DNA of 64,000 nt from Phyllobacterium trifolii (GTDB taxonomy: Bacteria > Pseudomonadota > Alphaproteobacteria > Rhizobiales > Rhizobiaceae): assembly GCF_014192095.1 (NCBI RefSeq), contig NZ_JACHXN010000008.1, positions 1 through 64,000 on the forward strand, given 5' to 3'. Positions 17,238 to 27,228 of this stretch are shown here, one piece after another. Position 1 is the first letter of the stretch. Each line of letters begins with the position of its first letter. The notes under the pieces are model-generated. The model was given only the letters and a program-made list of their open reading frames with translations. It was not told the origin of the DNA and searched no databases. The translations under genes were made by a program, and so were the position numbers.

Positions 17238-17706
17238 TCTAGTCAAGCTGGGAAAAACCGGCAAAAAATCGGCCTACTTGTGGCCGGTTACCACCGCTTC
17301 GGCATTGGCGCAGCGTTCCGTTCATGGCCTCGCCAATCGGTCGCGATACGGCATGGGCGAACTAGGAATGCAACCGGGAAGCATTTAACCGATAATTAAT
17401 TCGCCAACAATATCAATATGTTACGATATGGGCATGTTCACCATGAGGGAGGTTGGTTGATTGCATGAGAGGGGCTTCTGCGCTGGCGCCCTGCAAAACT
17501 CCATTTCCCTCATGGTGAGCTTGTCGAACCACGCACAGCGCCATTGCCATCCTGCGAGGGCTGCAAAGCCGAATATTTCAGAAACACCCTCAAACCACCG
17601 CATCCCTCACTTTGCGTTCTGCAATCGTGGTGCTATAGGGGCGCGAACCCTCACTTTAATCCCGTGCTGACACTCCCAGACGCAGCAAAAAAGAGGCTGA
17701 CACTCC
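17238..17706. other. Junction between accessory region and core genes
   Basis: This 469-base gap has no convincing gene. It holds an intergenic repeat (17436-17545) and must carry the icd promoter on its right side. It is the point where unknown accessory genes give way to conserved chromosomal genes, so it is the likely right boundary of an island; no direct-repeat attachment site or tRNA was seen. Confidence 0.4.
17436..17545. repeat. Palindromic intergenic repeat, family 2, copy 1
   Basis: The left part contains ttcaccatgagggaggttgg and the right part tccctcatggtgagcttgtc followed by gaaccacgcacagcgccat. The right part matches the arm at 50712-50752, and the left part gives an inverted partner, so the element can fold back on itself with about 60 bases inside. 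A fragment recurs near 24554. Confidence 0.7.
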
Positions 17707-18921
17707 ATGGCAAAGATCAAGGTTGCAAATCCGGTCGTCGAGCTTGATGGCGACGAGATGACTCGCATCATCTGGCAATATATCAAGGAAAAGCTGATCC
17801 ATCCTTACCTCGATATCGACCTGAAATATTATGACCTCGGGATCGAGCATCGCGATGCGACCAACGATCAGGTGACTATCGATGCAGCCAACGCGATCAA
17901 GCAATATGGCGTCGGCGTCAAATGCGCCACGATCACCCCGGACGAGCAGCGCGTTGAGGAATTCGGCCTGAAGAAGATGTGGAAGTCGCCTAACGGCACG
18001 ATCCGCAATATTCTCGGCGGCGTCATCTTCCGCGAACCGATCATTGCCAAGAACGTCCCTCGCCTTGTTCCAGGCTGGACGCAACCGATCATCGTCGGCC
18101 GTCATGCTTTCGGCGACCAGTACCGCGCCACCGATTTCAAATTCCCCGGCAAGGGCAAGCTGTCGATCAAGTTCGTCGGCGACGATGGCGAGACCATCGA
18201 GCACGAAGTCTACGACGCACCAGGCGCCGGCGTTGCGATGGCCATGTACAATCTGGACGATTCGATCCGCGACTTTGCCCGCGCCTCGTTGAACTATGCC
18301 CACAATCGTGGCGTTCCCTGCTATCTGTCGACCAAGAACACCATCCTCAAGGCCTATGACGGCCGCTTCAAGGATATCTTCCAGGAAGTGTTCGACGCCG
18401 AATTCAAGGACAAGTTCGCAGCCAAGAAGATCACCTATGAACATCGCCTGATCGATGACATGGTCGCTTCGGCGCTGAAATGGTCCGGTGGCTATGTCTG
18501 GGCCTGCAAGAACTATGACGGCGACGTGCAGTCCGACATCGTGGCGCAGGGCTTTGGCTCGCTCGGCCTGATGACCTCGGTGCTGATGACGCCGGATGGC
18601 CAGACCGTCGAAGCTGAGGCTGCGCACGGCACCGTAACGCGCCACTATCGCCAGCACCAGAAGGGCGAAGAGACCTCGACCAACTCCATCGCTTCGATCT
18701 TCGCCTGGACGCGTGGCCTCGCGCACCGCGCCAAGCTCGACGGCAATGCGGAGCTAGAGCGCTTTGCCAATACGCTCGAGAAGGTCTGCGTGGATACAGT
18801 AGAATCCGGTTACATGACCAAGGATCTCGCCCTGCTCATCGGCCCGGATCAGCCCTGGCTGTCGACCACAGGCTTCCTCGACAAGATCAACGAGAACCTG
18901 TCGAAGGCCATGGCTGCCTGA
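17707..18921 (+). CDS. icd: NADP-dependent isocitrate dehydrogenase
   Basis: This 404-residue TCA-cycle enzyme oxidatively decarboxylates isocitrate to 2-oxoglutarate. It belongs to the eukaryote-like homodimeric class (start [29 protein letters not shown] substrate loop about 95-103; [13 protein letters not shown] about 131-143; NAD(P) region with [13 protein letters not shown]). It is full length. A hairpin terminator follows at 18941. It is the first core gene after the accessory region, with its promoter in the gap that carries a repeat. Confidence 0.97.
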   Translation: MAKIKVANPVVELDGDEMTRIIWQYIKEKLIHPYLDIDLKYYDLGIEHRDATNDQVTIDAANAIKQYGVGVKCATITPDEQRVEEFGLKKMWKSPNGTIRNILGGVIFREPIIAKNVPRLVPGWTQPIIVGRHAFGDQYRATDFKFPGKGKLSIKFVGDDGETIEHEVYDAPGAGVAMAMYNLDDSIRDFARASLNYAHNRGVPCYLSTKNTILKAYDGRFKDIFQEVFDAEFKDKFAAKKITYEHRLIDDMVASALKWSGGYVWACKNYDGDVQSDIVAQGFGSLGLMTSVLMTPDGQTVEAEAAHGTVTRHYRQHQKGEETSTNSIASIFAWTRGLAHRAKLDGNAELERFANTLEKVCVDTVESGYMTKDLALLIGPDQPWLSTTGFLDKINENLSKAMAA

Positions 18922-18940
18922 TCCAGCACCTGATGCAACA

Positions 18941-18968
18941 AAAAGCCCCGGTTCGCCGGGGCTTTTTA
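18941..18968 (+). terminator. Rho-independent terminator of icd
   Basis: The stem AAAGCCCCGG-TTCG-CCGGGGCTTT is followed by T residues; it starts 20 bases after the icd stop. Confidence 0.9.
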
Positions 18969-19059
18969 TATTGTCAAATTGAAAACCCAAATATACGACA
19001 GCATTGTTGACATAATAACGAAATTGCGGTCGAGTGCCTTTGCACATGGGAGGATTGAA

Positions 19060-20295
19060 ATGAGCGACTGGGATGCCCGGTATTCGGCACGCACCGGCAA
19101 GATGCGCGCTTCGGAAGTTCGCGAGCTGTTGAAGCTGCTTGACCAGCCGGACATCATCTCGTTCGCCGGCGGTATTCCAGACCCGGCGCTCTTTCCAAAA
19201 GATGCGATCAAGGAGGCCTATGCCGCCGTGCTGCATGAGAATGCGGATGCAGCGCTGCAATATTCAGTGAGCGAAGGCTACAAGCCGCTACGGCAATGGC
19301 TGGTGCAATACATGGCATCGCTCGGCGTTGCCTGCACGATCGACAACATCATCATCACCACCGGATCACAGCAGGCGCTCGACTATCTTGGCAAGCTGTT
19401 CATTTCGCCGGGTGACACAATCCTCACCACATGGCCGACCTATCTCGGCGCGCTGCAGGCGTTCAATGCCTATGAGCCGCACTACGATCGCATGATCCCC
19501 GACGGCGGCAACATGACGCCTGACGCCTACCGGGCCAATGCGCGGGCGGCGGGAGGCCAGGTGAAACTCGCATATCTCACCAGCGATTTTTCCAACCCGA
19601 CCGGCGAAACCATCGGCCGCAGCGATCGCATGAAGCTGATCGATCTGGCGCATGAACTCGATATTCCGCTGATCGAGGATGCCGCCTATCGCGCCCTGCG
19701 CTACGAGGGAGAGAATGCGCCCTCATTGCTGGCGCTGGATATCGAGCGCGAAGGCCATATCGACCAGACACGCGTCCTCTATTCCGGCAGCTTCTCGAAA
19801 ACCCTGACGCCCGGTTTGCGTGTTGGCTGGATCTGCGCAGCACACCCGGTCATCAGCAAGCTGGTCCTGATCAAGCAGGCGGCCGACCTGCACAGCCCGA
19901 CCATCAACCAGATGGTCATTCACCACGTGGCGGAGCGCCATTTCGATGCACAGGTGGAAAAGGCGCGCAAGCATTACCGGCAAAGGCGCGATCACATGCT
20001 GAACGCCCTGGCACGATATATGCCGGAAGGCGTCACATGGACAAAGCCGGAGGGCGGCATGTTCGTCTGGATGACGCTGCCGGACCATATGGATGGTGCG
20101 GCGCTGCTCGCCCGTTCGATCGAGCAGATCCGCGTGGCTTTCGTGCCTGGTGCGGCCTTCCACGCCGATGGCACCGGCAGAAACACGATACGGCTGAACT
20201 TCTCGCTGCCAGATGCCGAAGCGATCGATACAGGCATGCAGCGGCTTGGCGGACTGATCAAAAGCGAAATGGATCAGGTAAGAGCCCAACGGTAA
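19060..20295 (+). CDS. PLP-dependent aminotransferase (class I/II, 2-aminoadipate type)
   Basis: The protein is 411 residues from the ATG at 19060, which has GGGAGG 7 bases upstream; an upstream frame extension lacks this. It is a fold-type I aminotransferase with FAGGIPDP near the N-terminus, the TGSQQALD cofactor loop, DFSNPTGET, the Asp/Tyr of IEDAAYR and the PLP lysine in SGSFSKTLTPGLRVGW. The sequence resembles the LysN/2-aminoadipate and MocR-catalytic-domain group, which take 2-oxoglutarate as acceptor. It lacks an N-terminal HTH, so it is an enzyme, not a MocR regulator. The substrate cannot be fixed from sequence. Confidence 0.88.
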   Translation: MSDWDARYSARTGKMRASEVRELLKLLDQPDIISFAGGIPDPALFPKDAIKEAYAAVLHENADAALQYSVSEGYKPLRQWLVQYMASLGVACTIDNIIITTGSQQALDYLGKLFISPGDTILTTWPTYLGALQAFNAYEPHYDRMIPDGGNMTPDAYRANARAAGGQVKLAYLTSDFSNPTGETIGRSDRMKLIDLAHELDIPLIEDAAYRALRYEGENAPSLLALDIEREGHIDQTRVLYSGSFSKTLTPGLRVGWICAAHPVISKLVLIKQAADLHSPTINQMVIHHVAERHFDAQVEKARKHYRQRRDHMLNALARYMPEGVTWTKPEGGMFVWMTLPDHMDGAALLARSIEQIRVAFVPGAAFHADGTGRNTIRLNFSLPDAEAIDTGMQRLGGLIKSEMDQVRAQR

Positions 20296-20301
20296 ATTTT
20301 C

Positions 20302-20400
20302 CATGGAGGGCTGCAACTGGCGTTTTTCTGCGCTCCGATGCTCACGTACCAAATGTACGCTGCGCTTCGGTGCTCGAAAACCGCCATTTTCGCGACCCAT
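20302..20400. repeat. Palindromic intergenic repeat, family 1, copy 1
   Basis: The element contains tttttctgcgctccgatgct, then cacgtacc...gtacgctgcg, then cttcggtgctcgaaaaccgc; the halves are complementary (TTTTC/GAAAA outer, GTAC inner). Related copies lie at 27091-27200 and 45171-45264, always just after a gene end. Confidence 0.75.
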
Positions 20401-20528
20401 AACAAATTTTCGTTTAGGCTCAAGGAAATAGCCACCGCAAAGCGGCAAATATTTACTGGATCGCAAGTCCCATGTTCCTGCGGTATGATGGAGTGTCACA
20501 GCGCCATCGAACCAGGGGGACTGAAACG

Positions 20529-20843
20529 ATGACCACGCAGCATTTCTTTTTCCGCTTGATCCCGCCGCGCCCGACCTTCGCCGACGATATGGACGACGAC
20601 GAACAGGAATTGATGCGCCAGCACGTGACCTATGTCGGCGAATATTTCGAAGAGGGAACCGTTCTCGCCTATGGCCCGGTGCAAGACCCGGACGGCTGGT
20701 TCGGCATCGCGCTCCTCGAAGTCGTGGATCACAATCAAGCAGTACAATTTGCCGAGAACGACCCGACGGTGATGGCGGGACTGAACAGCTACAGCATCGC
20801 GCCGATGCATATTGCGGCCGCGCGAGGGTTTCGCGCCGGCTAA
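20529..20843 (+). CDS. YCII-related protein
   Basis: This 104-residue ferredoxin-like-fold protein of the YCII family has YVGEYFEEGTVLAYGPV and a C-terminal SYSIAPMHI, typical of small YCII members; the YCII His-Asp pair is not evident here. The start was chosen at 20529, preceded by AGGGGG. It converges on the lipoprotein gene at 20840 with a four-base overlap of stops. Biochemical role unknown. Confidence 0.8.
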   Translation: MTTQHFFFRLIPPRPTFADDMDDDEQELMRQHVTYVGEYFEEGTVLAYGPVQDPDGWFGIALLEVVDHNQAVQFAENDPTVMAGLNSYSIAPMHIAAARGFRAG

Positions 20844-21430
20844 TCCAGGGTCAGGACCTGTTCACGTGGACGTAACTCTCCCGATTTCGCATCCAATTCC
20901 AAAGCCAGATCCGGATAGGGCTTTGGAGGCGGCTCTATCACCTGAACCGCTGGCGCAGCGGGCGCGAGCTGTTTTTTGAGCTTCAGCACCGCGCCAAAAG
21001 CCTGCGCTGATGCCTTCCCATTGATCCTTCGTAGCTTGCCTACCAACGCGAAAGCAAAACCGTTTTGCTCAGCTGCCAGAAAATCGGCCTCGCTTAAAAG
21101 GACAAGCCCTGTCTCCTCAATCATGCACGGCGCTTGGAAGCAAATCCGCTTTTGCGACACACCTTTGCTGTAGTCTAACTGCTTTCCAAAGCTCCAAGCC
21201 TCGATAAATGAGGCCTTGCCATAGCTAGCGAAGCGCGTCTCGAAGCCATACCCCGATTTCATCGAATAAAACGGTCTGATTTGCAGAAACTCTAAAACAG
21301 CGTAATAGGCCGTAACAACTGGTCCATAGGCTATCTGATCACCCACGTGCACATCCTTGACAATTGCTGACTGCGTTATGCATGAACAAAGTGCAATCGC
21401 AAGCGCTGGCAGAACAAAGATGCGCCTCAC
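20840..21430 (-). CDS. Predicted lipoprotein, unknown
   Basis: The protein is 196 residues from the GTG at 21430, preceded by GGGGGA at 8 bases. This start gives a proper lipoprotein signal (VRRIFVLPALAIALCSC, lipobox LCSC, lipidated Cys about 17), whereas a longer frame to 21499 would bury it. The mature part has a Pro-rich stretch near the C-terminus (VIEPPPKPYPDL). No family recognised. Likely anchored in the periplasm. Confidence 0.7.
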   Translation of the reverse strand: MRRIFVLPALAIALCSCITQSAIVKDVHVGDQIAYGPVVTAYYAVLEFLQIRPFYSMKSGYGFETRFASYGKASFIEAWSFGKQLDYSKGVSQKRICFQAPCMIEETGLVLLSEADFLAAEQNGFAFALVGKLRRINGKASAQAFGAVLKLKKQLAPAAPAVQVIEPPPKPYPDLALELDAKSGELRPREQVLTLD

Positions 21431-21756
21431 CAAGCCAATCCCCCAAGCAATGTATAAGTAACAATCCGCCGCTTTACGCGGCATAAAGAACCTCAGCACT
21501 TTAAAAAGAGAGTTACAGGTATCCGAAGCACGGCACCGACTACCGCGGCCTTCATATTCAAGTTAATGCACAATAAATTTTCAAACGACTTAACACAATA
21601 TTACAAATAAACTATTCATCCAAGATAATACTCCCGACACAGGAAGAAAATAATTATTTAAAATTAAACACTTAGTCGTACTTGCCAATCTATTACCAAT
21701 AGCAACTTGGGATAGATTCCAGCCGCGCAATACGCGCGGCTGGTGTCAGTGATGAC

Positions 21757-24414
21757 CTATCCCGCCAAAGCTTCGCGCACGGCAGACACGGCTTCCTCGG
21801 CCTTGGAGCCATCGGGGCCACCGGCCTGTGCCATGTCAGGACGTCCACCACCGCCTGCTCCGCCGAGTGCAGCCGAGGCAATGCGGACGAGTTCGACGGC
21901 ACTGAATTTGCCCACAAGGTCATCGGTAACACCAACGACAGCGCTTGCCTTGCCATCGTCCGATACGCCAATGAAAGTGACGACGCCGGAGCCGACGGTC
22001 TTCTTCGCATCGTCTGCAAGTGGCTTCAGGTCGCGCGGATTGACGCCGCTGACCACCTTGCCGATGAAACCGACGCCATTGACCGTTTCGGACTGTGCAC
22101 CGCCCGAAGCCGGGCCGGCCAAAGCCAGCTGTTTGCGCGCTTCAGTCAGTTCGCGTTCGAGTTTGCGGCGCTCATCCATCAGCGCCGAGACACGCGACAA
22201 CGCATCGGCCGGCGTAGACTTAAGCACGCCGGCGATTGCCTTGACGCGATCGTCTTGCTCTTCGAGGTAGCGGCGGGCGGCCTCGCCGGTCAGAGCCTCA
22301 AGGCGGCGCACGCCTGCGGCAACTGCCCCTTCGGAAACAATGCGGATCAAACCGATATCACCCGTGGCGCGCACATGCGTACCGCCGCAAAGCTCAGTCG
22401 AATAGCTCTTGCCGGCCTTGTTGCCGTGCAGCGAGGTGCCCATGGAAACCACGCGCACCTCATCGCCATATTTTTCACCGAACAGCGCCATGGCACCCTC
22501 GGCAATGGCGTCATCCACGGCCATCAAGCGCGTAGTGACCGGCGCATTCTGCAGGACGATCTCGTTGGCAAGATCCTCGATGACGGCAAGCTCCTTGTCC
22601 GAAATCGGCTTCGGATGCGAAAAGTCGAAACGCAGCCGATCAGGCGCGACGAGCGAACCCTTTTGCGCGACATGGGTGCCAAGCGTTTCACGCAGCGCCT
22701 CATGCAACAGATGCGTTGCCGAATGGTTGGAGCGGATGCGCGTACGGCGCGCATGATCCACAGTGAGCTCAACCGGCACGTCCACCTTCACCGTACCCTT
22801 GGTCACGGTGCCGACATGAACGAAAACGCCGTCGTTCTTCTTCTGCGTGTCGGTGACGGTCACTAGGAAGCCATCGCCGGAGATGGTACCCGTATCGCCT
22901 TGCTGGCCGCCGGATTCGCCGTAGAACGGCGTCTGGTTGACGACGATGGACACCGCGTCGCCTTCGCTGGCGCTGTCTACAACCGCGCCATTCTGCACCA
23001 GCGCAGTGATAACACCCTCTGCCTTCTCGGTCTCATAACCAAGAAACTCGGTTGCCCCGACTTTATCACGAACGGAGAACCAGATGGTCTCCGTTGCCGC
23101 GTCGCCCGACCCGGACCAATGGGCACGGGCCTCGGCCTTCTGCCGTTCCATGGCAGCGGAAAAGCCTTCCGTATCGACGGAAATGCCACGCTGGCGCAGC
23201 GCATCCTGCGTCAGGTCGAGCGGGAAGCCAAAGGTGTCATAGAGCTTGAATGCTGTTTCGCCATCGAGGCTGTCGCCATCGCTTAAAGACTCCGTTGCTT
23301 CGCCAAGCAGGCCAAGGCCGCGTTCGAGCGTCTTGCGGAAGCGGGTTTCCTCGAGCTTCAGCGTCTCGGAGATCAGCGATTCCGCCCGGATCAGCTCGGG
23401 ATAAGCCTGGCCCATCTCGCGCACCAGCGCCGGAAGCAGGCGATACATCAGCGGCTCCCTGGCGCCAAGCAGCTGCGCGTGACGCATGGCGCGGCGCATG
23501 ATACGGCGCAGCACATAACCGCGGCCTTCATTGGAAGGCAGCACGCCATCGGCAATGAGGAAGCTCGACGAACGCAGATGATCGGCAATAACGCGGTGGC
23601 TGGCACGGAATGGACCCTCCGCCTTGACGCCGGTTGCTTCTTCCGAAGCGTGGATCAGCGTCTGGAACAGATCGATATCGTAATTGTCGTGCTTGCCCTG
23701 CAAAACCGCGGCAAGCCGCTCCAGCCCCATGCCGGTGTCGATCGAAGGGCGCGGCAGATCGATGCGCTGCTCCTTCGTCACCTGTTCAAACTGCATAAAG
23801 ACCAGATTCCAGATCTCGATGAAACGATCGCCATCCTCATCGGCGCTGCCGGGCGGACCGCCCCAAATGTCCGCGCCGTGATCATAGAAGATTTCCGAGC
23901 ACGGACCGCAAGGACCGGTATCGCCCATCGCCCAGAAATTATCGCTGGTGGCAATACGGATGATGCGCTCTTCCGGGAGACCGGCGATCTTCTTCCAAAG
24001 ATCAAAAGCCGCATCGTCCGTGTGATAGACGGTGACGGTGAGCTTGTCTGCCGGAAGGCCGAACTCTTTGGTGATCAGGTTCCAGGCAAGCGAGATTGCC
24101 TCTTCCTTGAAGTAATCACCAAAAGAGAAATTGCCCAGCATTTCGAAAAAGGTGTGATGGCGCGCGGTATAGCCGACATTGTCGAGGTCATTGTGCTTGC
24201 CGCCAGCGCGAACGCACTTTTGCGAGGTGGTGGCGCGGCTATAAGGGCGCTGCTCCAGGCCGGTGAAAACATTCTTGAACTGGACCATACCCGCGTTGGT
24301 GAACATCAGCGTCGGATCATTGCGCGGAACAAGCGGGCTCGACGCCACGATCTCATGGCCATTCTTCTTGAAATAGTTCAGAAATGTCGACCGGATCTCG
24401 TTGACGCCACTCAT
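21757..24414 (-). CDS. alaS: Alanyl-tRNA synthetase
   Basis: This 885-residue class II synthetase charges tRNA-Ala. The N-terminus [20 protein letters not shown] is the standard start of AlaRS catalytic domains, so the ATG at 24414 (AGAAGG upstream) is preferred over a 50-residue extension. The editing domain carries the zinc motifs [12 protein letters not shown] and CGGTHV. A coiled-coil and C-Ala domain (about 720-885, Gly-rich [16 protein letters not shown] near the end) completes the normal length. It lies downstream of recA in the same orientation, separated by a terminator. Confidence 0.97.
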   Translation of the reverse strand: MSGVNEIRSTFLNYFKKNGHEIVASSPLVPRNDPTLMFTNAGMVQFKNVFTGLEQRPYSRATTSQKCVRAGGKHNDLDNVGYTARHHTFFEMLGNFSFGDYFKEEAISLAWNLITKEFGLPADKLTVTVYHTDDAAFDLWKKIAGLPEERIIRIATSDNFWAMGDTGPCGPCSEIFYDHGADIWGGPPGSADEDGDRFIEIWNLVFMQFEQVTKEQRIDLPRPSIDTGMGLERLAAVLQGKHDNYDIDLFQTLIHASEEATGVKAEGPFRASHRVIADHLRSSSFLIADGVLPSNEGRGYVLRRIMRRAMRHAQLLGAREPLMYRLLPALVREMGQAYPELIRAESLISETLKLEETRFRKTLERGLGLLGEATESLSDGDSLDGETAFKLYDTFGFPLDLTQDALRQRGISVDTEGFSAAMERQKAEARAHWSGSGDAATETIWFSVRDKVGATEFLGYETEKAEGVITALVQNGAVVDSASEGDAVSIVVNQTPFYGESGGQQGDTGTISGDGFLVTVTDTQKKNDGVFVHVGTVTKGTVKVDVPVELTVDHARRTRIRSNHSATHLLHEALRETLGTHVAQKGSLVAPDRLRFDFSHPKPISDKELAVIEDLANEIVLQNAPVTTRLMAVDDAIAEGAMALFGEKYGDEVRVVSMGTSLHGNKAGKSYSTELCGGTHVRATGDIGLIRIVSEGAVAAGVRRLEALTGEAARRYLEEQDDRVKAIAGVLKSTPADALSRVSALMDERRKLERELTEARKQLALAGPASGGAQSETVNGVGFIGKVVSGVNPRDLKPLADDAKKTVGSGVVTFIGVSDDGKASAVVGVTDDLVGKFSAVELVRIASAALGGAGGGGRPDMAQAGGPDGSKAEEAVSAVREALAG

Positions 24415-24624
24415 CTTATTGCCTTCTGACCTGCTATTGTCCGAAACGGAATTGGCCCCATTCAATGATAAAGGGGCAGAACGCACCGCTTGTAGCGATA
24501 GGGCCGCGACCTGTCCAGAAAATCTGGGTGAAAGGATGTTTCGCAACAACGCCAAGCTCACCATGAGGGAGGCAAGCCGTTTGGCACCAGCCCAGGAGCA
24601 ACTTAATATGGGCTGGCATCATAG

Positions 24625-24660
24625 AAAAACAAACCCGCAGCCAGATTCTGGATGCGGGTT
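24625..24660 (-). terminator. Rho-independent terminator of recA
   Basis: On the minus strand AACCCGCATCC pairs with the later CTGCGGGTT and is followed by TGTTTTTC. It lies 45 bases after the recA stop, between recA and alaS. Confidence 0.8.
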
Positions 24661-24705
24661 CATCGTCACAGTGAGAGATAAAGCCCCTCAGGTTCTAATC
24701 GGCGA

Positions 24706-25800
24706 TCAGCCCTCGGCGGCGTCCGGGCTCTCATCATCTTCGACATCGTCCGGACCCTTGTCGAGCATCTGCTCAGCGATGAGACCGGCGTTCTGGCGCA
24801 GCACCAGTTCGATCTCGTTGGCGATTTCCGGATTTTCCTTCAGGAACAGTTTCGCATTGTCGCGGCCCTGGCCAAGACGCTGCGAATTGTAGGAGAACCA
24901 GGAACCGGATTTCTCCACGATGCCCGCCTTGACGCCAAGATCGACCAGTTCGCCCGTCTTGGAAACGCCTTCGCCATACATGATGTCGAATTCAACCTGC
25001 TTGAAGGGCGGAGCCAGCTTGTTCTTGACCACCTTGACGCGGGTCTGGTTGCCGACAACCTCATCGCGCTCCTTCAGCGAACCGATGCGGCGGATATCGA
25101 GACGGACGGATGCATAGAATTTCAGCGCATTGCCGCCTGTCGTGGTCTCGGGCGAGCCGAACATGACGCCGATCTTCATGCGGATCTGGTTGATGAAGAT
25201 GACCATGCAGTTGGAGCGGGAAATGGAGGCGGTGAGCTTGCGCAGCGCCTGGCTCATCAGACGCGCCTGCAGGCCCGGCAGACTGTCACCCATCTCGCCT
25301 TCAATTTCAGCGCGGGGTGTCAGCGCGGCGACGGAGTCGACGACCAGAACATCAATCGCGCCGGAGCGCACCAGCGTATCGGTGATCTCCAGAGCCTGTT
25401 CGCCGGTATCCGGCTGCGAGATCAGCAGGTTTTCCAGATCGACACCAAGCTTGCGGGCATAGACAGGATCAAGCGCATGCTCGGCATCGACAAAGGCGCA
25501 AATGCCGCCCTTCTTCTGGGCTTCGGCGATCGTATGCAGGGCAAGCGTCGTCTTGCCGGAGCTTTCCGGCCCATAGATCTCGACGATACGGCCTTTCGGC
25601 AATCCGCCGACGCCAAGGGCAATATCCAGCGACAGCGAGCCGGTCGAAACCGTTTCGATTTCAACCACCTGCTCATTGCGTCCAAGCCGCATGATCGAGC
25701 CCTTACCAAAGGCCCTCTCGATCTGGGACAATGCCGCATCCAGCGCTTTCGTTTTATCCACCGAATTACCCTCAACCAACCGCAATGAATTTTGAGCCAT
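24706..25800 (-). CDS. recA: Recombinase RecA
   Basis: This 364-residue protein is the central strand-exchange recombinase and LexA co-protease. Walker A GPESSGKT lies at 77-84. Also visible are the MAW-like region, loop L2 ([27 protein letters not shown]) and the acidic C-terminal tail ([18 protein letters not shown]). The full-length start is [21 protein letters not shown] LexA-type box sits about 125 bases upstream (25925-25939), so SOS induction is expected. Confidence 0.98.
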   Translation of the reverse strand: MAQNSLRLVEGNSVDKTKALDAALSQIERAFGKGSIMRLGRNEQVVEIETVSTGSLSLDIALGVGGLPKGRIVEIYGPESSGKTTLALHTIAEAQKKGGICAFVDAEHALDPVYARKLGVDLENLLISQPDTGEQALEITDTLVRSGAIDVLVVDSVAALTPRAEIEGEMGDSLPGLQARLMSQALRKLTASISRSNCMVIFINQIRMKIGVMFGSPETTTGGNALKFYASVRLDIRRIGSLKERDEVVGNQTRVKVVKNKLAPPFKQVEFDIMYGEGVSKTGELVDLGVKAGIVEKSGSWFSYNSQRLGQGRDNAKLFLKENPEIANEIELVLRQNAGLIAEQMLDKGPDDVEDDESPDAAEG

Positions 25801-26119
25801 GTTACACTACCCCTGTGTTGTGCATGAAGTCCGGAATGTTCCTGTATCTGAATTTATTTGTATCTGTTTTGTTCTTGTTTGGCAACAGGCATAACCCACG
25901 GTAAAATAACGATAACCAAAAAATGTTCGCAAAATGTTCTCAGGACGAACGTGGCGTTCTGTTCACATCTACCAAGGCGTTATTTCCGCCTCGCCGGGCG
26001 AAGTGGCACTCAACGTTTCGAATCGCTCTTATGATTGCACCGCGGCCTCCGGCGTTCTAGAGAGAAGCGCGGGCGCCCGTGCCCACAACTTGAAGTTTTG
26101 TCCGGATACACAATCAACC
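25801..26119. promoter_or_regulatory. Divergent promoter region of recA and psuK
   Basis: This 319-base region lies between divergent genes. Apart from the LexA box at 25925-25939 it has an AT-rich stretch (25850-25930) suited to the recA promoter. No other element was seen. Confidence 0.5.
25925..25939. promoter_or_regulatory. LexA (SOS) box, alphaproteobacterial type
   Basis: GTTCGCAAAATGTTC matches the alphaproteobacterial LexA direct repeat GTTC-N7-GTTC exactly. It is 125 bases upstream of recA; an effect on psuK on the other side cannot be excluded. Confidence 0.85.
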
Positions 26120-27070
26120 ATGATCCAAGTCACCAAGCCGTTGCTCTTCGCTGTCGGCGGCGCTCATCTCGACCGGCGCGGCCAGAGCCTCGTGCCTTTC
26201 GTGCCCGGTGCATCCAACCCTGGAATCATGCGCGAGGAGCCGGGCGGCGGCGTTTTCAATGCGCTGCGGCTCGCGGTTCAGCGCGGAATCGTCGCCGAGA
26301 TTCTCTCGGTGCGCGGCGGCGACAGGATCGGAGAAATGGTTGCAGCAGCCATCGAATCGGCGGGCATTCATGACGGCTCGGTGGTCTTCATGGACCGAGC
26401 GACGCCGAGCTATACCGCCATCCTAGACGAGCAAGGCGATGTGGTCGCGGGCATCGCGGACATGGGACTTTATGAGCTCGCCTTGCCCCGGCAATTGCGA
26501 CGGCGCAAGGTGCGAGATTCGATTGCTGTGGCCGACGCGGTGTTTTGCGATGCCAACCTCCCCTCGGATGCGCTGCAGCGACTGGCTGGTCTCGCAGGCG
26601 AGCGTCCGCTGTTTGCGCTGGCGATTTCGCCGGCTAAGGTGTCTCGTCTGGGGCCGATCTTCAGCAACCTCACCTGCCTGTTCATGAACCGCCGCGAAGC
26701 GCTGGCACTGACCGGGCTCGGTCCCGACGCCGGACTAAAGGACATCTATAAGGTGTTGCACGCTGACGGTCTCAAGGGCGCAGTGATCAGCAATGGCGGT
26801 GAGGCCGCCCTCGCCTTTTCCGGCAATGATGTGTTCACTATCCACCCACCCGCCGTCGATGAAATCGCCGATGTCACCGGCGCCGGCGATGCGCTGGCCG
26901 GCGGCACCATCGCCGCGCTGATGCGGGGGCTCGCCTTTGATGAAGCCTTGCGCGAGGGACTGGCAGCATCGATGCTCACGCTGAAAGTCCACACCGCCAG
27001 CGCCAGGTTCACACAGCAGGAATTCGACACGGCACTTGCACAGATACCGGCTGCGACTGCTCTCGTATAG
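26120..27070 (+). CDS. psuK: PfkB-family kinase, probable pseudouridine kinase PsuK
   Basis: This 316-residue ribokinase-like protein has an early GGAHLDRRGQ, a 'GGGVFNALRLA' nucleoside-binding loop and the C-terminal anion-hole/catalytic signature DVTGAGDALAGG. The start at 26120 is where homology begins. The specific assignment rests on context: the next gene on the same strand is the pseudouridine-5'-phosphate glycosidase psuG. Together they phosphorylate pseudouridine and split it to uracil and ribose-5-phosphate. A family 1 repeat sits between them. Confidence 0.85.
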   Translation: MIQVTKPLLFAVGGAHLDRRGQSLVPFVPGASNPGIMREEPGGGVFNALRLAVQRGIVAEILSVRGGDRIGEMVAAAIESAGIHDGSVVFMDRATPSYTAILDEQGDVVAGIADMGLYELALPRQLRRRKVRDSIAVADAVFCDANLPSDALQRLAGLAGERPLFALAISPAKVSRLGPIFSNLTCLFMNRREALALTGLGPDAGLKDIYKVLHADGLKGAVISNGGEAALAFSGNDVFTIHPPAVDEIADVTGAGDALAGGTIAALMRGLAFDEALREGLAASMLTLKVHTASARFTQQEFDTALAQIPAATALV

Positions 27071-27071
27071 G

Positions 27072-27211
27072 GGTCTGTCGATGTTCACGCCATGGCGGCC
27101 TGCAAACGGCGCTTTTCTGCGCTCCGGTGCTCACGTACCTTGAAGTACGCTTCGCTCCGGTGCTCGAAAACCATCGTTTTCGTCTCGCCCTGACGTGAAT
27201 CTCAACAGACC
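27072..27211. repeat. Palindromic intergenic repeat, family 1, copy 2
   Basis: The outer arms GGTCTGT...TTCACG and CGTGAA...ACAGACC enclose the core cttttctgcgctccggtgct, then cacgtacc...agtacgcttcgctccggtgc and tcgaaaacc. It lies between psuK and psuG, ending 18 bases before the psuG start. Confidence 0.75.
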
Positions 27212-27228
27212 CAAAAAGGAAAATGATA

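Noticed and set aside
17167-17388. Rightward frame of 73 codons overlapping the small membrane protein gene
   Set aside because: The overlapping gene at 16959 has a better ribosome site; this frame has no coherent features.
17656-18726. Long open frame antisense to icd (356 codons)
   Set aside because: Mirror of a well-recognised gene; high-GC codon bias opens the opposite strand.
21721-21741. Stem agccgcgc/gcgcggct after alaS
   Set aside because: It could be a terminator but lacks a T tract on the minus strand; not listed as one.
23479-24429. Long open frame antisense to alaS
   Set aside because: Shadow of alaS; no ribosome site or family match.
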